33,473 bases of DNA from Synechococcales cyanobacterium bin31.maxbin.ball.101 (GTDB lineage: Bacteria; Cyanobacteriota; Cyanobacteriia; Leptolyngbyales; Leptolyngbyaceae), in contig JAAFJU010000042.1 in NCBI GenBank assembly GCA_013298165.1, positions 1-33,473 on the forward strand, given 5' to 3'. The notes under the pieces are model-generated. The model saw only the letters and a program-made list of their open reading frames with translations. It searched no databases and was not told the origin of the DNA. The translations under genes were made by a program, and so were the position numbers. Below are positions 16,483-23,885 of the stretch, piece by piece (position 1 is the first letter of the stretch; every line of letters begins with the position of its first letter).

Positions 16483-16767
16483 ATGAAAATCATCTGGACA
16501 GAACTCGCCCTATTTGATCTCGACCAAGCCCGCGAATACATCATGGCAACCAGCCCTAATGCAGCCGTTAGAACGATCGATCGAATTGAAAAAAGCCTCG
16601 AAGCTCTTCAAGCATTTCCTAAAATGGGTCGTCTGGGCAGAGTGTCTGGCACCCGCGAACTCGTTATCCCCGAAACCCCATTTATCCTTCCTTATCGCAT
16701 TCAAGATAATCGCATTGAAATCTTAGCGGTCATTCATGGAGCGAAGCAGTGGGACGATCGGTTTTAA
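16483..16767 (+). CDS. RelE/ParE family toxin
   Basis: 94 residues with the ParE pattern: IIWTELALFDLDQAREYI at the start, AVRTIDRIEKSLEALQAFPKMGRLGRV in the middle and a C-terminal ILPYRIQDNRIEILAVIHGAKQW core. ParE toxins poison gyrase while RelE toxins cleave mRNA. Lack of obvious RelE catalytic residues and the GRLGRV motif favour ParE. All family regions are present, so it is probably functional. The stop codon lies in the start of a duplicated promoter module (16766-16812). Confidence 0.88.
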   Translation: MKIIWTELALFDLDQAREYIMATSPNAAVRTIDRIEKSLEALQAFPKMGRLGRVSGTRELVIPETPFILPYRIQDNRIEILAVIHGAKQWDDRF

Positions 16768-16812
16768 GTGAGAATTGGAATGCTGGAAGGATCGAAGCAT
16801 TAGAATAAGAAG
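16766..16812 (+). promoter_or_regulatory. Duplicated promoter-like module, copy 1 (upstream of DUF433)
   Basis: Starts with AAGTGAGAATTGGAATGCTGG, identical over 21 bp to 18720-18740, and stays similar for about 25 bp more, ending TAGAATAAGAAG. TAGAAT could be a -10 box. It lies 65 bp (start to start) before the DUF433 ATG. Confidence 0.55.
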
Positions 16813-16814
16813 AC

Positions 16815-17612
16815 TTAGCGCGAGGTGAAACCATGGTAGAACTCGCAATCGAAACCACCGAATACAAATACATCGCGATCGGCGAAAATCACATTCCCTA
16901 CATCGCTGGAAGCACCATGAAAGTGGTCGAACTCATCACCTCCCATCTCACCTATGGCTGGAGTCCTGCCGAACTTCATTTCCAATATCCCCACCTCACG
17001 CTCGGCCAAATCCACTCCGCCCTCGCCTACTACTGGGATCACAAAACCGAGATTGACACTGATATCGATCGCCGCCTCCAACTTGCCCAACAGCATCAAG
17101 CCGCTGCCGTCTTTTCTCACAACTCGATCCAATGCTCGGGTGACTCGAATAAGGATTCGAGTGATTGATTTGGCATTTGATTGGGTGAGTGTATGGTCAG
17201 ATCCCGATTCTTGTCGAGTGCTTTTACGAGCAGTCCTTGCATTTTTTCGTTCTTGTTTTTCTTGTTCCTTGTTTGCCTGCTGAATACGTTTATGACCATC
17301 TTTCCGCTCACGTCTATATTTTTGTTCTTGACACTTTTCCTCTCGTTTAGCGTTTCTAACGGCGACTTTAATATCTTTTCGTTGTTGTCTCTTCTTATGA
17401 TTTTCTTGCTGAATACATTTATCATTAGCTTTAACTTGAATTAAATGTTGCCAGCGTTGAAATTTCTGTTCTTGTCGGATACGCTGAAGATCAGTATTTA
17501 GCTCTATTTTTCGTTGTTTTTCTTTATGTCGGAGATAGGTTCTCAAGCTATAGCTTGAGAACAGTAGTAAAAGTACCGTCGGCAGTACTATAAAAATTAT
17601 TAGGAAGTTCAT
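16815..17612 (-). CDS. Single-pass membrane protein with long charged coiled coil; C-terminal part doubtful
   Basis: Open frame of 265 codons. Residues 1-20 are a strong hydrophobic segment (FLIIFIVLPTVLLLLFSSYS). About 115 residues follow, extremely rich in Lys, Arg, Gln and Glu (e.g. EKQERKNARTARKS), a predicted long cytoplasmic helix or coiled coil. I recognise no family. From about residue 148 on, the frame runs antisense through the DUF433 gene and the composition changes to Gly/Asp/Phe, so that part is probably not native. The real gene was either about 150 residues long or has lost its 3' end. A perfect 24-bp palindrome (17539-17562) lies inside codons 17-25. The start has no clear ribosome site. 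Confidence 0.45.
   Translation of the reverse strand: MNFLIIFIVLPTVLLLLFSSYSLRTYLRHKEKQRKIELNTDLQRIRQEQKFQRWQHLIQVKANDKCIQQENHKKRQQRKDIKVAVRNAKREEKCQEQKYRRERKDGHKRIQQANKEQEKQERKNARTARKSTRQESGSDHTLTQSNAKSITRILIRVTRALDRVVRKDGSGLMLLGKLEAAIDISVNLGFVIPVVGEGGVDLAEREVGILEMKFGRTPAIGEMGGDEFDHFHGASSDVGNVIFADRDVFVFGGFDCEFYHGFTSR
16833..17168 (+). CDS. DUF433 family antitoxin-like protein
   Basis: 111 residues. Residues about 10-95 match DUF433: YIAIGENHIPYIAGSTMKVVELITSHLTYGWSPAELHFQYPHLTLGQIHSALAYYWDH, which has an HTH-like fold and normally acts as antitoxin to a PIN-type toxin. No PIN gene is adjacent. A good ribosome site (GAGGTG, 5 nt before ATG) supports the start. The last ~20 residues (after QLAQQHQAA) do not look like a normal DUF433 tail. 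The gene end may therefore have been replaced by a rearrangement near 17110; see the coiled-coil gene on the opposite strand. Confidence 0.8.
   Translation: MVELAIETTEYKYIAIGENHIPYIAGSTMKVVELITSHLTYGWSPAELHFQYPHLTLGQIHSALAYYWDHKTEIDTDIDRRLQLAQQHQAAAVFSHNSIQCSGDSNKDSSD
17539..17562. repeat. Perfect 24-bp palindrome inside the coiled-coil gene
   Basis: Half-site GTTCTCAAGCTA followed directly by its exact reverse complement, with no spacer. It falls in codons right after the membrane segment. Such a long gapless palindrome is unusual in coding DNA; it could be an operator, a recombination site or a hairpin in the mRNA. Confidence 0.8.
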
Positions 17613-17643
17613 AGGAGAGTCGGAAGAAATCCAGAAAATTGGA

Positions 17644-18066
17644 ATGAATCAACTCAATCATTCCCCGATTTTAAATTCCGTAAAAATGATTCTTGCAAAT
17701 TTAGATTCTGCAAAATCCTCAGTTAAATCACCCATATATTCGATCGTTCTTCCCTCATTTTTCCAATTGACTTCGATCGCTCACCCACCGATCGATCGCC
17801 CATCCTCTAAAAAAGTCAATCAAACACTGATCCGATCGCCTTTCCCAAAGACAAATACTGCAGATCTTACCGGATTTACTACAAATGGGTCAGCCATTAC
17901 AGAAAAAGCGATCGCTAATTCAGAAAACACACCTGCCCGACTAGCTAATGGATCTAAATTAGGTAAAAATTCGATCGCCTTTACTGTTTATGAATGTAAT
18001 CGGCTAGCAAAGGCGGATGGCATAGGTGAAAAGGGCGATTTAGAGGGATGCACCGCTGCTGAATGA
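17644..18066 (+). CDS. Hypothetical protein, doubtful
   Basis: 140-codon open frame divergent from the coiled-coil gene (31 bp apart). The product is rich in Ser, Asn, Thr and Lys, has no hydrophobic segment, no recognisable motif and no clear ribosome site. It lies in AT-rich DNA that also carries several HIP1 cores. It may be a fast-evolving accessory protein or a chance frame; its end overlaps a decayed fragment (18052-18147). Confidence 0.25.
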   Translation: MNQLNHSPILNSVKMILANLDSAKSSVKSPIYSIVLPSFFQLTSIAHPPIDRPSSKKVNQTLIRSPFPKTNTADLTGFTTNGSAITEKAIANSENTPARLANGSKLGKNSIAFTVYECNRLAKADGIGEKGDLEGCTAAE

Positions 18067-18147
18067 AGTGCTATAAACCGAGAGTTTTCCCTGTGGTTTT
18101 GCGTGGGGATTGCGATTATATTACTGATTGCTTGGTTGAAGCGATAG
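18052..18147 (+). pseudogene. Decayed small membrane-peptide gene, copy 1
   Basis: In frame from 18073 the sequence reads INREFSLWFCVGIAIILL and then IAWLKR-stop, a 24-residue single-membrane-span peptide whose start codon is ATA instead of ATG. The surrounding 65-70 bp are repeated in diverged form at 19307-19374, where the ATG is intact. Copy 2 has lost two bases in the hydrophobic part. Together they suggest an ancestral small hydrophobic peptide beginning MNRxFxLWFCVGIAI. Confidence 0.4.
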
Positions 18148-18254
18148 ATGCGATCCCCCTAGCCCGCTTGGAAAGGGTGAACCGAGCCGAAGAGGATTGG
18201 GAAGTTGAATGCTGGGACGATCGCCCTCACCAACTCATTCAACAACGGTTCGGA

Positions 18255-18287
18255 AGTCCCCCTTACCAAGGGGGATTTAGGGGGATC
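18255..18287. repeat. GGGGGATTTAGGGGGAT-type palindromic repeat
   Basis: An 8-bp stem TCCCCCTT / AAGGGGGA with a 3-nt loop (18258-18276), followed by TTTAGGGGGATCGAG. This is a short interspersed element seen throughout cyanobacterial genomes. A fragment lies at 16146-16161. It separates the decayed fragments on either side. Confidence 0.75.
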
Positions 18288-18345
18288 GAGCCTCAAGGGA
18301 CGATCGCAGAGAGATGCTAAACTATAATTAGTTATTGTCAAATAA

Positions 18346-18435
18346 TGGGCAACTGAACACCAAACCGAACTCCTCGACAATTGGGAACTCGCTCGCCTCG
18401 CCAAAGCCTTAGAACCGATCGAACCACTGGAGTAA
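18346..18435 (+). pseudogene. C-terminal remnant of a gene formerly upstream of DUF2442
   Basis: An in-frame stretch without a start codon encodes EHQTELLDNWELARLAKAL and then EPIEPLE-stop, ending 2 bp before the DUF2442 ATG. This composition (LLDxWELA...IEPLE) looks like the C-terminal tail of the small DUF4160-type gene that commonly precedes DUF2442. The upstream part is missing, replaced by the palindromic repeat at 18255-18287. The family assignment is from memory and moderate. Confidence 0.45.
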
Positions 18436-18437
18436 TC

Positions 18438-18716
18438 ATGTTAAAAGACATCACCCACGTTCAAGCACTTCCGAATTATCACCTTCATCTTCGTTTTGAA
18501 GACGACATCGAAGGCACGATCGACCTCACCCAAGTTATCCCCTTCTCCGGCATCTTCGCCCCTCTCAAAGACCCTACCTACTTCGACACCGTTCAAGTCA
18601 ATCCAGAACTCGGAACGATCGTCTGGGCAAACGGAGCCGACCTCGATCCAGATGTCCTATACTCCCTCATCACTCAACACCCGATCCCAGATTTCACAGC
18701 ACTCCAAACTGCATAA
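18438..18716 (+). CDS. DUF2442 domain-containing protein
   Basis: 92 residues from ATG 18438 (ribosome site GGAG 5 nt upstream). MLKDITHVQALPNYHLHLRFEDDIEGTIDLTQVI, the GIFAPLKDPTYFDTVQVNPELGTIVWANGADLDPDVLY core and a short tail are typical of DUF2442. This family is usually coupled with a DUF4160 gene in toxin-antitoxin-like pairs. Here the partner survives only as a 3' remnant. The open frame upstream to 18381 is not the true start. Confidence 0.88.
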   Translation: MLKDITHVQALPNYHLHLRFEDDIEGTIDLTQVIPFSGIFAPLKDPTYFDTVQVNPELGTIVWANGADLDPDVLYSLITQHPIPDFTALQTA

Positions 18717-18719
18717 TTC

Positions 18720-18767
18720 AAGTGAGAATTGGAATGCTGGGACGATCGAGACGCTATGATAGAACAA
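18720..18767 (+). promoter_or_regulatory. Duplicated promoter-like module, copy 2 (upstream of RHH antitoxin)
   Basis: AAGTGAGAATTGGAATGCTGG, identical to 16766-16786, then GACGATCGAGACGCTATGATAGAA. TATGAT is a good -10 candidate. A partial third copy (GAATGCTGGGACGATCG) lies near 18207-18224. It starts 70 bp before the ATG at 18790. Confidence 0.55.
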
Positions 18768-18789
18768 GAGAAATCTAAGGTAAAAACAG

Positions 18790-19179
18790 ATGACCGTTCC
18801 CGTCACTATTAATCTTCCAGATGAAGTCTATCAGCGGGCTGAACGATTTGCAAAACTCGCCAATCGAGATCTCTCTAGCATTATTACAGACACCGTATTA
18901 TCGGCCCTTCCACCGATCGGACCTCACATTGAAACCCTCAGCGCGATCGATGACTTATCTGATGGTGAACTCGTTGCGATCGCAACCTCACGAATGGGAC
19001 CGGAACAGGATTCACGCATGTCCATCCTGTTAGATAAACAACGGGAAAATAAATTAGCGATCGGTGAAGCGAATGAACTTCAAACCTTAATGCAATCGTA
19101 TCAAGAAGGCTGGTTACGCCAGACTGCCGCACTGACCCAAGCCATTAAACGAGGATTGATGGAGCCAATGGAGTCGTGA
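18790..19179 (+). CDS. RHH-type antitoxin-like protein without adjacent toxin
   Basis: 129 residues. The N-terminal VPVTINLPDEVYQRAERFAKLANRDLSSIITDTV is a ribbon-helix-helix DNA-binding unit. The helical C-terminal half (SRMGPEQDSRMSILLDKQRENKLAIGEANELQTLMQSYQEGWLRQTAALTQAI) is typical of cyanobacterial RHH proteins usually followed by an HNH endonuclease gene. Here the next 320 bp contain only repeats and remnants, so the toxin or nuclease partner appears lost. Its promoter region duplicates that of the DUF433 gene. Confidence 0.78.
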   Translation: MTVPVTINLPDEVYQRAERFAKLANRDLSSIITDTVLSALPPIGPHIETLSAIDDLSDGELVAIATSRMGPEQDSRMSILLDKQRENKLAIGEANELQTLMQSYQEGWLRQTAALTQAIKRGLMEPMES

Positions 19180-19327
19180 GTGACTATATCTCTGAAAACT
19201 TGGATGTGTCACCATTAAGGCATTACAAATGAACAACACCTACGCTATGACCGTTCGCTCCGCATGGGTTTCCGTTGGCTGGCATCCACCGGAGGATTAA
19301 ACCTATACCGCTGCTGAATGCAGTACC

Positions 19328-19471
19328 ATGAATCGATCGTTTTTATTATGGTTCTGTGTGGATTGCGATCGTTTGGCCTTTGTAACGCAACGCCTCATGA
19401 ACGCCGCCGCTCAGTCCTCAACATCTTCGGTGGGTGAGCGGAGCCGAACCCAACGCCCCGCCTTCCGGTAA
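19328..19471 (+). pseudogene. Decayed small membrane-peptide gene, copy 2
   Basis: ATG at 19328 opens MNRSFLLWFCV, matching copy 1, but two bases fewer after GTG shift the frame. The predicted 47-residue product continues as hydrophilic sequence through two repeat motifs. The upstream context CCGCTGCTGAATG is shared with copy 1. No ribosome site is obvious. Confidence 0.4.
19432..19451. repeat. Dispersed 'GGTTCGGCTCCGC' element, copy 3 (inverted)
   Basis: GGGTGAGCGGAGCCGAACCC, the reverse complement of the core shared by the copies at 16045 and 16118. The three copies bracket the toxin-antitoxin mosaic. Confidence 0.7.
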
Positions 19472-19503
19472 GCTGATACAAACAAGCTTAGAGGCCCGCC
19501 CCG

Positions 19504-20412
19504 ATGTCAAACTCGACTTCCCAATACAGCATCCAATCCAAAGCCCCCGGCACCGACTCCCGCTACGCCACTCCCGTCTACTGGCTCAAAGACAACACCG
19601 CCGGAAGTGCGATCGCCATCCTGCCCGATCGCGGTGGCATCCTCACCGAATGGACGCACCAAGGCAAAGACCTCTTCTTCATGGACTGGGACCGCTATCA
19701 AGATCCCAAAATGTCCATTCGCGGCGGCAACCCCATCCTCTTCCCCATCTGCGGCAACCTCCCCGACAACCAATACAGCGACAATGGCACGACCTACACC
19801 CTCGCTCAGCATGGGTTTGCGCGGAACATGCCCTGGAATGTTACAGGCCAAAGCACAGAAGGCAGCGCCAGCATCACGCTCAGCCTCAGCCACACCGCCG
19901 AAACCCTGGCCGTCTACCCCTTCAAATTTGACGCGAACTACACCTACACTCTCAAAGGCAACGTCTTAACGATCGTCACCGCCTTCACCAACCTCAGCGA
20001 TCGGCCCATGCCCTTCAGCGCCGGATTCCACCCCTACTTCCCTGCCGCTGACAAATCGAAACTAGAATTCTCGATTCCCGCAGCTACGGCTATGGTGGAC
20101 CAAAAAACTAAAGCCACCCAAGCCTTTACGAACGAATTTGACTTCAACCAGGACGAAATTGACTGGTGCTTTGACACCCTGACGGGCCAAACCGCGACGG
20201 TCATCGATCGTCACGCCAACACAAAGCTCACGCTCAAATACGACGCAGAATACAGCACCCTCGTCTTCTGGACCCTCAAAGGCAAAGACTTCTACTGTCT
20301 AGAACCTTGGAGTGCCGCCCGCAACGCCATCAACACCGGAGCCAACCTCCTCCACATCGCCCCCGGCGCAACCAAAACCCTGCAATTCTCGATGACCTAT
20401 GACGCGATCTAA
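19504..20412 (+). CDS. Aldose 1-epimerase / galactose mutarotase-like protein
   Basis: 302 residues of the galactose-mutarotase beta-sandwich fold, probably acting on the anomeric carbon of a hexose or hexose phosphate. Visible family blocks are GGNPILFPICGNL, YTLAQHGFARNMPW with the substrate-binding His of QHGFAR, AGFHPYFPA with the second conserved His, and CLEPWSAARNAIN with the catalytic-type Glu. No signal peptide, so cytosolic. ATG at 19504 lies just beyond the repeat-rich region. Substrate specificity cannot be decided; glucose-6-phosphate 1-epimerase is an alternative. Confidence 0.88.
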   Translation: MSNSTSQYSIQSKAPGTDSRYATPVYWLKDNTAGSAIAILPDRGGILTEWTHQGKDLFFMDWDRYQDPKMSIRGGNPILFPICGNLPDNQYSDNGTTYTLAQHGFARNMPWNVTGQSTEGSASITLSLSHTAETLAVYPFKFDANYTYTLKGNVLTIVTAFTNLSDRPMPFSAGFHPYFPAADKSKLEFSIPAATAMVDQKTKATQAFTNEFDFNQDEIDWCFDTLTGQTATVIDRHANTKLTLKYDAEYSTLVFWTLKGKDFYCLEPWSAARNAINTGANLLHIAPGATKTLQFSMTYDAI

Positions 20413-20420
20413 CTCATGTT

Positions 20421-20520
20421 CCCCCAGAATTGGGGGTTAGGGGGCCTGACGCAATCACGAATTGATTTGGTATTAGCCGAGATTGTTTTAGCATGGAGTA
20501 AGGGGTTTTACGGCCCCTTA
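20421..20520. repeat. Two G-rich hairpins between epimerase and protease genes
   Basis: CCCCCA-GAAT-TGGGGG (20421-20436) followed by TTAGGGGG, then TAAGGGG-TTTTACGG-CCCCTTA (20499-20520). Neither has a T-run, so they look more like interspersed repeats or leader structures than classical terminators. Confidence 0.5.
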
Positions 20521-20552
20521 CCGCAACCACTGGACTCGAAAGGTTTTTCACG

Positions 20553-22037
20553 ATGACTGCTTTGATTACCGTGCTCATTGGACTGGGAATTTTGGGATGG
20601 GGGTATTGGCGCGCTCGACCCAACGGTAAGCTTGGACTGCTTTCTTGGCTCCAGAGCGTGATGCTCCTGTTGCCCTGGCTGATCTTCTTTGGACTTTTCG
20701 CTGCCGGAGTTTATCTCGATCTCGCAGGCATGTTGGTGCTGTTCGTCGCGACCACGGCGGGCTACGTCGTTATCGGGAACCAAATCCGATCGATCGCCCC
20801 CGAAGAACTCGCCCGCCGCGCTGAAGCCATCATCAAAGCCCGCGCCGAAGTCGATGGACCGGAAACAAACCCAACCACTGGCATTGAACCCAACAGTTCG
20901 GATCTGCCGGAAGCGAACCTCATCGTCCCCATTCCTAGCGAAGACCTCGAACTCATTCGGGGCATTTTTGGTCTTGATACCTTTTTCGCCACCGAAACCA
21001 TTCCCTTCCAAGATGGCGTCGTCTTCAATGGAAACCTCAGAGGCGACCTGGACAAAACCTTTGAAACCTTGACAAAGCGCCTCGAAGAAAAAATTGGCGA
21101 TCGGTACCGCCTCTTCCTGATCGAAAACCAAGAAACCCGTCCCACCGTCGTCGTCCTCCCCAGCAGCAACGATCCAAAACCGCTCACCACAGGTCAAAGC
21201 ATTCTCGCGGTTGTCCTTTTCTTCGTCACCATCACCACTTGTTTAGAAACCGCTGGGATCTTGCAGGGCTTTGACTTTTACAGTGCGCCCGATCGCTACC
21301 GTGAAGTCTTGCCGATCGGGCTGGGTCTAGTGGGTATTTTGGCGACTCACGAACTCGGCCATTGGTTCATGGCCCGTCGCTATGATGTCAAACTCAGCCT
21401 GCCTTTCTTCTTCCCCACCTGGCAAATCGGAGCATTTGGAGCATTGACCAACTTCCAGTCGATTCTCAAAAACCGCAACGTCCTGTTCGATGTGGCGATC
21501 GCAGGGCCTGCGGCTGGGGGATTTCTCTCGCTTGCCATGCTGATTGGCGGATTGCTCATTTCTAATGAATCCAGCCAGTTCAAAGTCCCCACCGAATTTT
21601 TTGAAGCCTCGATTTTAGTGGGAACCTTGGCCCGAGTGATTTTGGGAACCGCCGTGCAAAATGCGATCGTCACTGTCAGTCCCCTCGTCATCCTTGGCTG
21701 GCTCGGTCTCGTCATCACCGCCATCAACCTCATGCCCGCCGGACGACTCGATGGTGGACGCATTGTCCAGGCCATCTACGGTCGCAAAGTCGCCAACCGT
21801 GCCACTACGGCAACTCTAATCGTCCTCGCGATCGTCTCCTTGGTGAATCCCTTATCGCTGTATTGGGCGATCGTCATCATCTTCCTACAGCGCAACCTCG
21901 AACGTCCCAGCCTCAACGAACTCACCGAACCCGATGACACCCGTGCAGCCCTCGGACTCTTGAGCCTGTTTCTGATGGTGGCGGTGTTGTTACCGCTGAC
22001 CCCTAGTTTAGCGGGGAAATTAGGATTTCCTGTTTAG
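20553..22037 (+). CDS. EGY-type site-2 protease (M50 family metalloprotease)
   Basis: 494-residue intramembrane zinc metalloprotease. Two N-terminal transmembrane segments come first, then a soluble domain (about 80-215) with the EGY-like IRGIFGLDTFFATETIPFQDGVVFNGNLRG block. The S2P core follows with HELGH (266-270) inside a hydrophobic helix and NLMPAGRLDGGR (392-403) supplying the third metal ligand D400. GPAAGG at 318-323 is also typical. Such proteases release membrane-bound regulators or act in thylakoid biogenesis and chlorophyll-protein assembly in plants. Its substrate here is unknown. It has no obvious operon partner. Confidence 0.92.
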   Translation: MTALITVLIGLGILGWGYWRARPNGKLGLLSWLQSVMLLLPWLIFFGLFAAGVYLDLAGMLVLFVATTAGYVVIGNQIRSIAPEELARRAEAIIKARAEVDGPETNPTTGIEPNSSDLPEANLIVPIPSEDLELIRGIFGLDTFFATETIPFQDGVVFNGNLRGDLDKTFETLTKRLEEKIGDRYRLFLIENQETRPTVVVLPSSNDPKPLTTGQSILAVVLFFVTITTCLETAGILQGFDFYSAPDRYREVLPIGLGLVGILATHELGHWFMARRYDVKLSLPFFFPTWQIGAFGALTNFQSILKNRNVLFDVAIAGPAAGGFLSLAMLIGGLLISNESSQFKVPTEFFEASILVGTLARVILGTAVQNAIVTVSPLVILGWLGLVITAINLMPAGRLDGGRIVQAIYGRKVANRATTATLIVLAIVSLVNPLSLYWAIVIIFLQRNLERPSLNELTEPDDTRAALGLLSLFLMVAVLLPLTPSLAGKLGFPV

Positions 22038-22168
22038 GGCGTAAAATGGTGAGTCAGTTATTAAACTCCTCTTGCTAAATCGTGATTTTGTGACATCCGA
22101 TAAAAATATGATGTCGTAGACTCCGTGTTTCTGGGTATTCTGCCTATGAAGGCTTTATAAAGTCGCCC

Positions 22169-23884
22169 ATGGATACCAGCCCGCCCGAAAAATTAAAGAT
22201 GCTGATTGTGGACGATGAGCCAGATAACTTAGATCTGCTCTATCGGACCTTTCGGCTGGACTTCCAGGTTTTACGATCGGAAAGCGCCATCTCGGCCCTT
22301 GCCCTTCTGGAAAAACATGGGGAAGTTGCGATCATTATTTCTGACCAACGGATGCCCGAAATGTTGGGGACCGAGTTCTTAAGTCGTACGGCAGAGAAAT
22401 ATCCCGATACCATTCGGATCGTTCTCACCGCCTACACCGACGTCAAAGACCTCGTGGATGCCATCAACTCTGGCAAAGTTTTTAAATACATCACCAAACC
22501 TTGGAACCAGCAGCAGCTCCAAGGCGTGATTCAGCAAGCGACAGAGACCTATCGCGTCCTCAAGCAGCGCACCGAAGAACTGCGGCACTCTCTTCGTAGA
22601 GAATCCCTGTTCAACACCATTACGACGGCCATTCGAGAATCCCTCGACTACCGCAGTATGCTGCAAACGATCGTCTGTACTCTGCGCAATGCCTTCAGCG
22701 CGGATGCTTGTGTGCTCTATCCCGTGGAAAGCGGCATTCAGATTACTCAGCCCATTTTTGACCAAGTCAATCTTGGCGAGGGTGAAGATCCCTCTGTGTT
22801 GACCGATCCGCGCAAGCTGGACTCCAATCTCCAGGACCTTCTCCAAACCATCCTCTACCAGCCCGTTTCCCTCGAAACCAACATCAAATCTTTCAAGCTC
22901 AAAACAGCACCAAGCGAAAGTGCAACGTCGAGCAGCGATCGGATCATTCTTCCCTGCACCTACCAAAGCGATCTCCTCGGGATCCTCACCCTCAGCCGCA
23001 GCCAAACCCTCTGGCTAGCAGAAGATATCAAGCTGCTCGAAATGGTGGTGGAACAAGCGGCGATCGCCATCTCCCAGGCCAAACTCTACCAGCGCACCCA
23101 GCAGCAAGCCGAGCAAATGCGTGCTGAACTCTCCGTCGCTCGACAAATTCAAAACAATCTCCTGCGGCAGACGCTACCGGAAGTTGAAGGACTACGGATC
23201 CAAGCCTGTTGCCATGCTGCCCGTGAAGTGGGCGGGGACTTCTTCGAGGTCTATCACCATCCCCAGGGCGATCTCTGGATTGGGGTGGGAGATGTCTCGG
23301 GGAAAGGGGTTCCAGCGGCCCTCTTTATGGCCAGTGCCATTTCGGTGCTGCGGCGCGAATTGGGCCAAGAGGCTTCGCCGGAACCTCAAGATGTCATGCA
23401 AAATCTCAACCGGATTTTGTTCGATGACTTGGTGAGTACGAACTGCTTTATCACCATGGTCTTGGCGCGCTATCGACCCGAAACGGGACAACTGCTCTAT
23501 GCCAATGCAGGACATCTTTATCCCATGAAGTACTCCTGCAATAATGCCGATCTGTCAGAGCCGGAATATCCGACCACACGCGGGATTCCCTTGGGGATCC
23601 GATCGCGGTGGACGGCAGCTTGCGGAGAGGTTTCCCTAGCCTCAGGTGATGTCTTCCTGCTGACCAGCGATGGGATTACGGAAGCCACATTGCGCGAGGG
23701 AGAAGCCGCCGAGCTATTGCCAGGAACGACGATCGAAAGCATGATGCTACAGCAGTCGGGTCTGTGGAAATTGCTTAAACAAGAAGGCAGTACCATTGAC
23801 CTTCAACACCTCCTCCAACAAATTCGTAATAAAACGATCGCCCAAGAAGATGACCAAACCATCCTTTCTCTGGAGGTGCTGTAA
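22169..23884 (+). CDS. Response-regulator/GAF/PP2C (SpoIIE-type) phosphatase
   Basis: 571 residues in three modules. A receiver domain (10-125) has MLIVDDEPDN, phospho-acceptor D59 in IIISDQRMP, and the conserved T and K in VLTAYT and YITKPW. A GAF-like domain (about 145-305) is followed by a short coiled coil. A SpoIIE/RsbU-type PP2C phosphatase (about 320-571) has AAREVGGDFFEV, GDVSGKGVPAALFMA, YANAGH and LLTSDGITEA. By analogy with RsbU-type proteins it dephosphorylates an anti-sigma-factor antagonist when its receiver is phosphorylated. The HATPase gene begins 2 bp after its stop. Confidence 0.93.
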   Translation: MDTSPPEKLKMLIVDDEPDNLDLLYRTFRLDFQVLRSESAISALALLEKHGEVAIIISDQRMPEMLGTEFLSRTAEKYPDTIRIVLTAYTDVKDLVDAINSGKVFKYITKPWNQQQLQGVIQQATETYRVLKQRTEELRHSLRRESLFNTITTAIRESLDYRSMLQTIVCTLRNAFSADACVLYPVESGIQITQPIFDQVNLGEGEDPSVLTDPRKLDSNLQDLLQTILYQPVSLETNIKSFKLKTAPSESATSSSDRIILPCTYQSDLLGILTLSRSQTLWLAEDIKLLEMVVEQAAIAISQAKLYQRTQQQAEQMRAELSVARQIQNNLLRQTLPEVEGLRIQACCHAAREVGGDFFEVYHHPQGDLWIGVGDVSGKGVPAALFMASAISVLRRELGQEASPEPQDVMQNLNRILFDDLVSTNCFITMVLARYRPETGQLLYANAGHLYPMKYSCNNADLSEPEYPTTRGIPLGIRSRWTAACGEVSLASGDVFLLTSDGITEATLREGEAAELLPGTTIESMMLQQSGLWKLLKQEGSTIDLQHLLQQIRNKTIAQEDDQTILSLEVL

Positions 23885-23885
23885 A

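Larger units (their letters stand above)
19180..19503. other. Gene-free stretch with decayed sequence and repeats
   Basis: About 320 bp. It contains copy 2 of the small membrane-peptide fragment (19307-19374), an inverted partial copy of the GGGTTCGGCTCCGCTCACCC element (19432-19451) and a TAACGCAACGC repeat motif (19383-19393). No HNH or toxin reading frame is recognisable here. Confidence 0.6.

Noticed and set aside
17181-17444. Leu/Phe-rich 87-codon frame on the plus strand
   Set aside because: It is the antisense shadow of the Lys/Glu-rich coiled-coil gene; hydrophobicity follows from the reversed codons.
18063-18320. 85-codon frame MKCYKPRVFP...
   Set aside because: It runs through a decayed repeat copy and ends in the translated GGGGGATTTAGGGGGAT repeat (GSPPYQGGFRG); no coding character.
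19434-19931. 165-codon His/Pro/Arg-rich frame
   Set aside because: Shifted-frame shadow of the epimerase gene.
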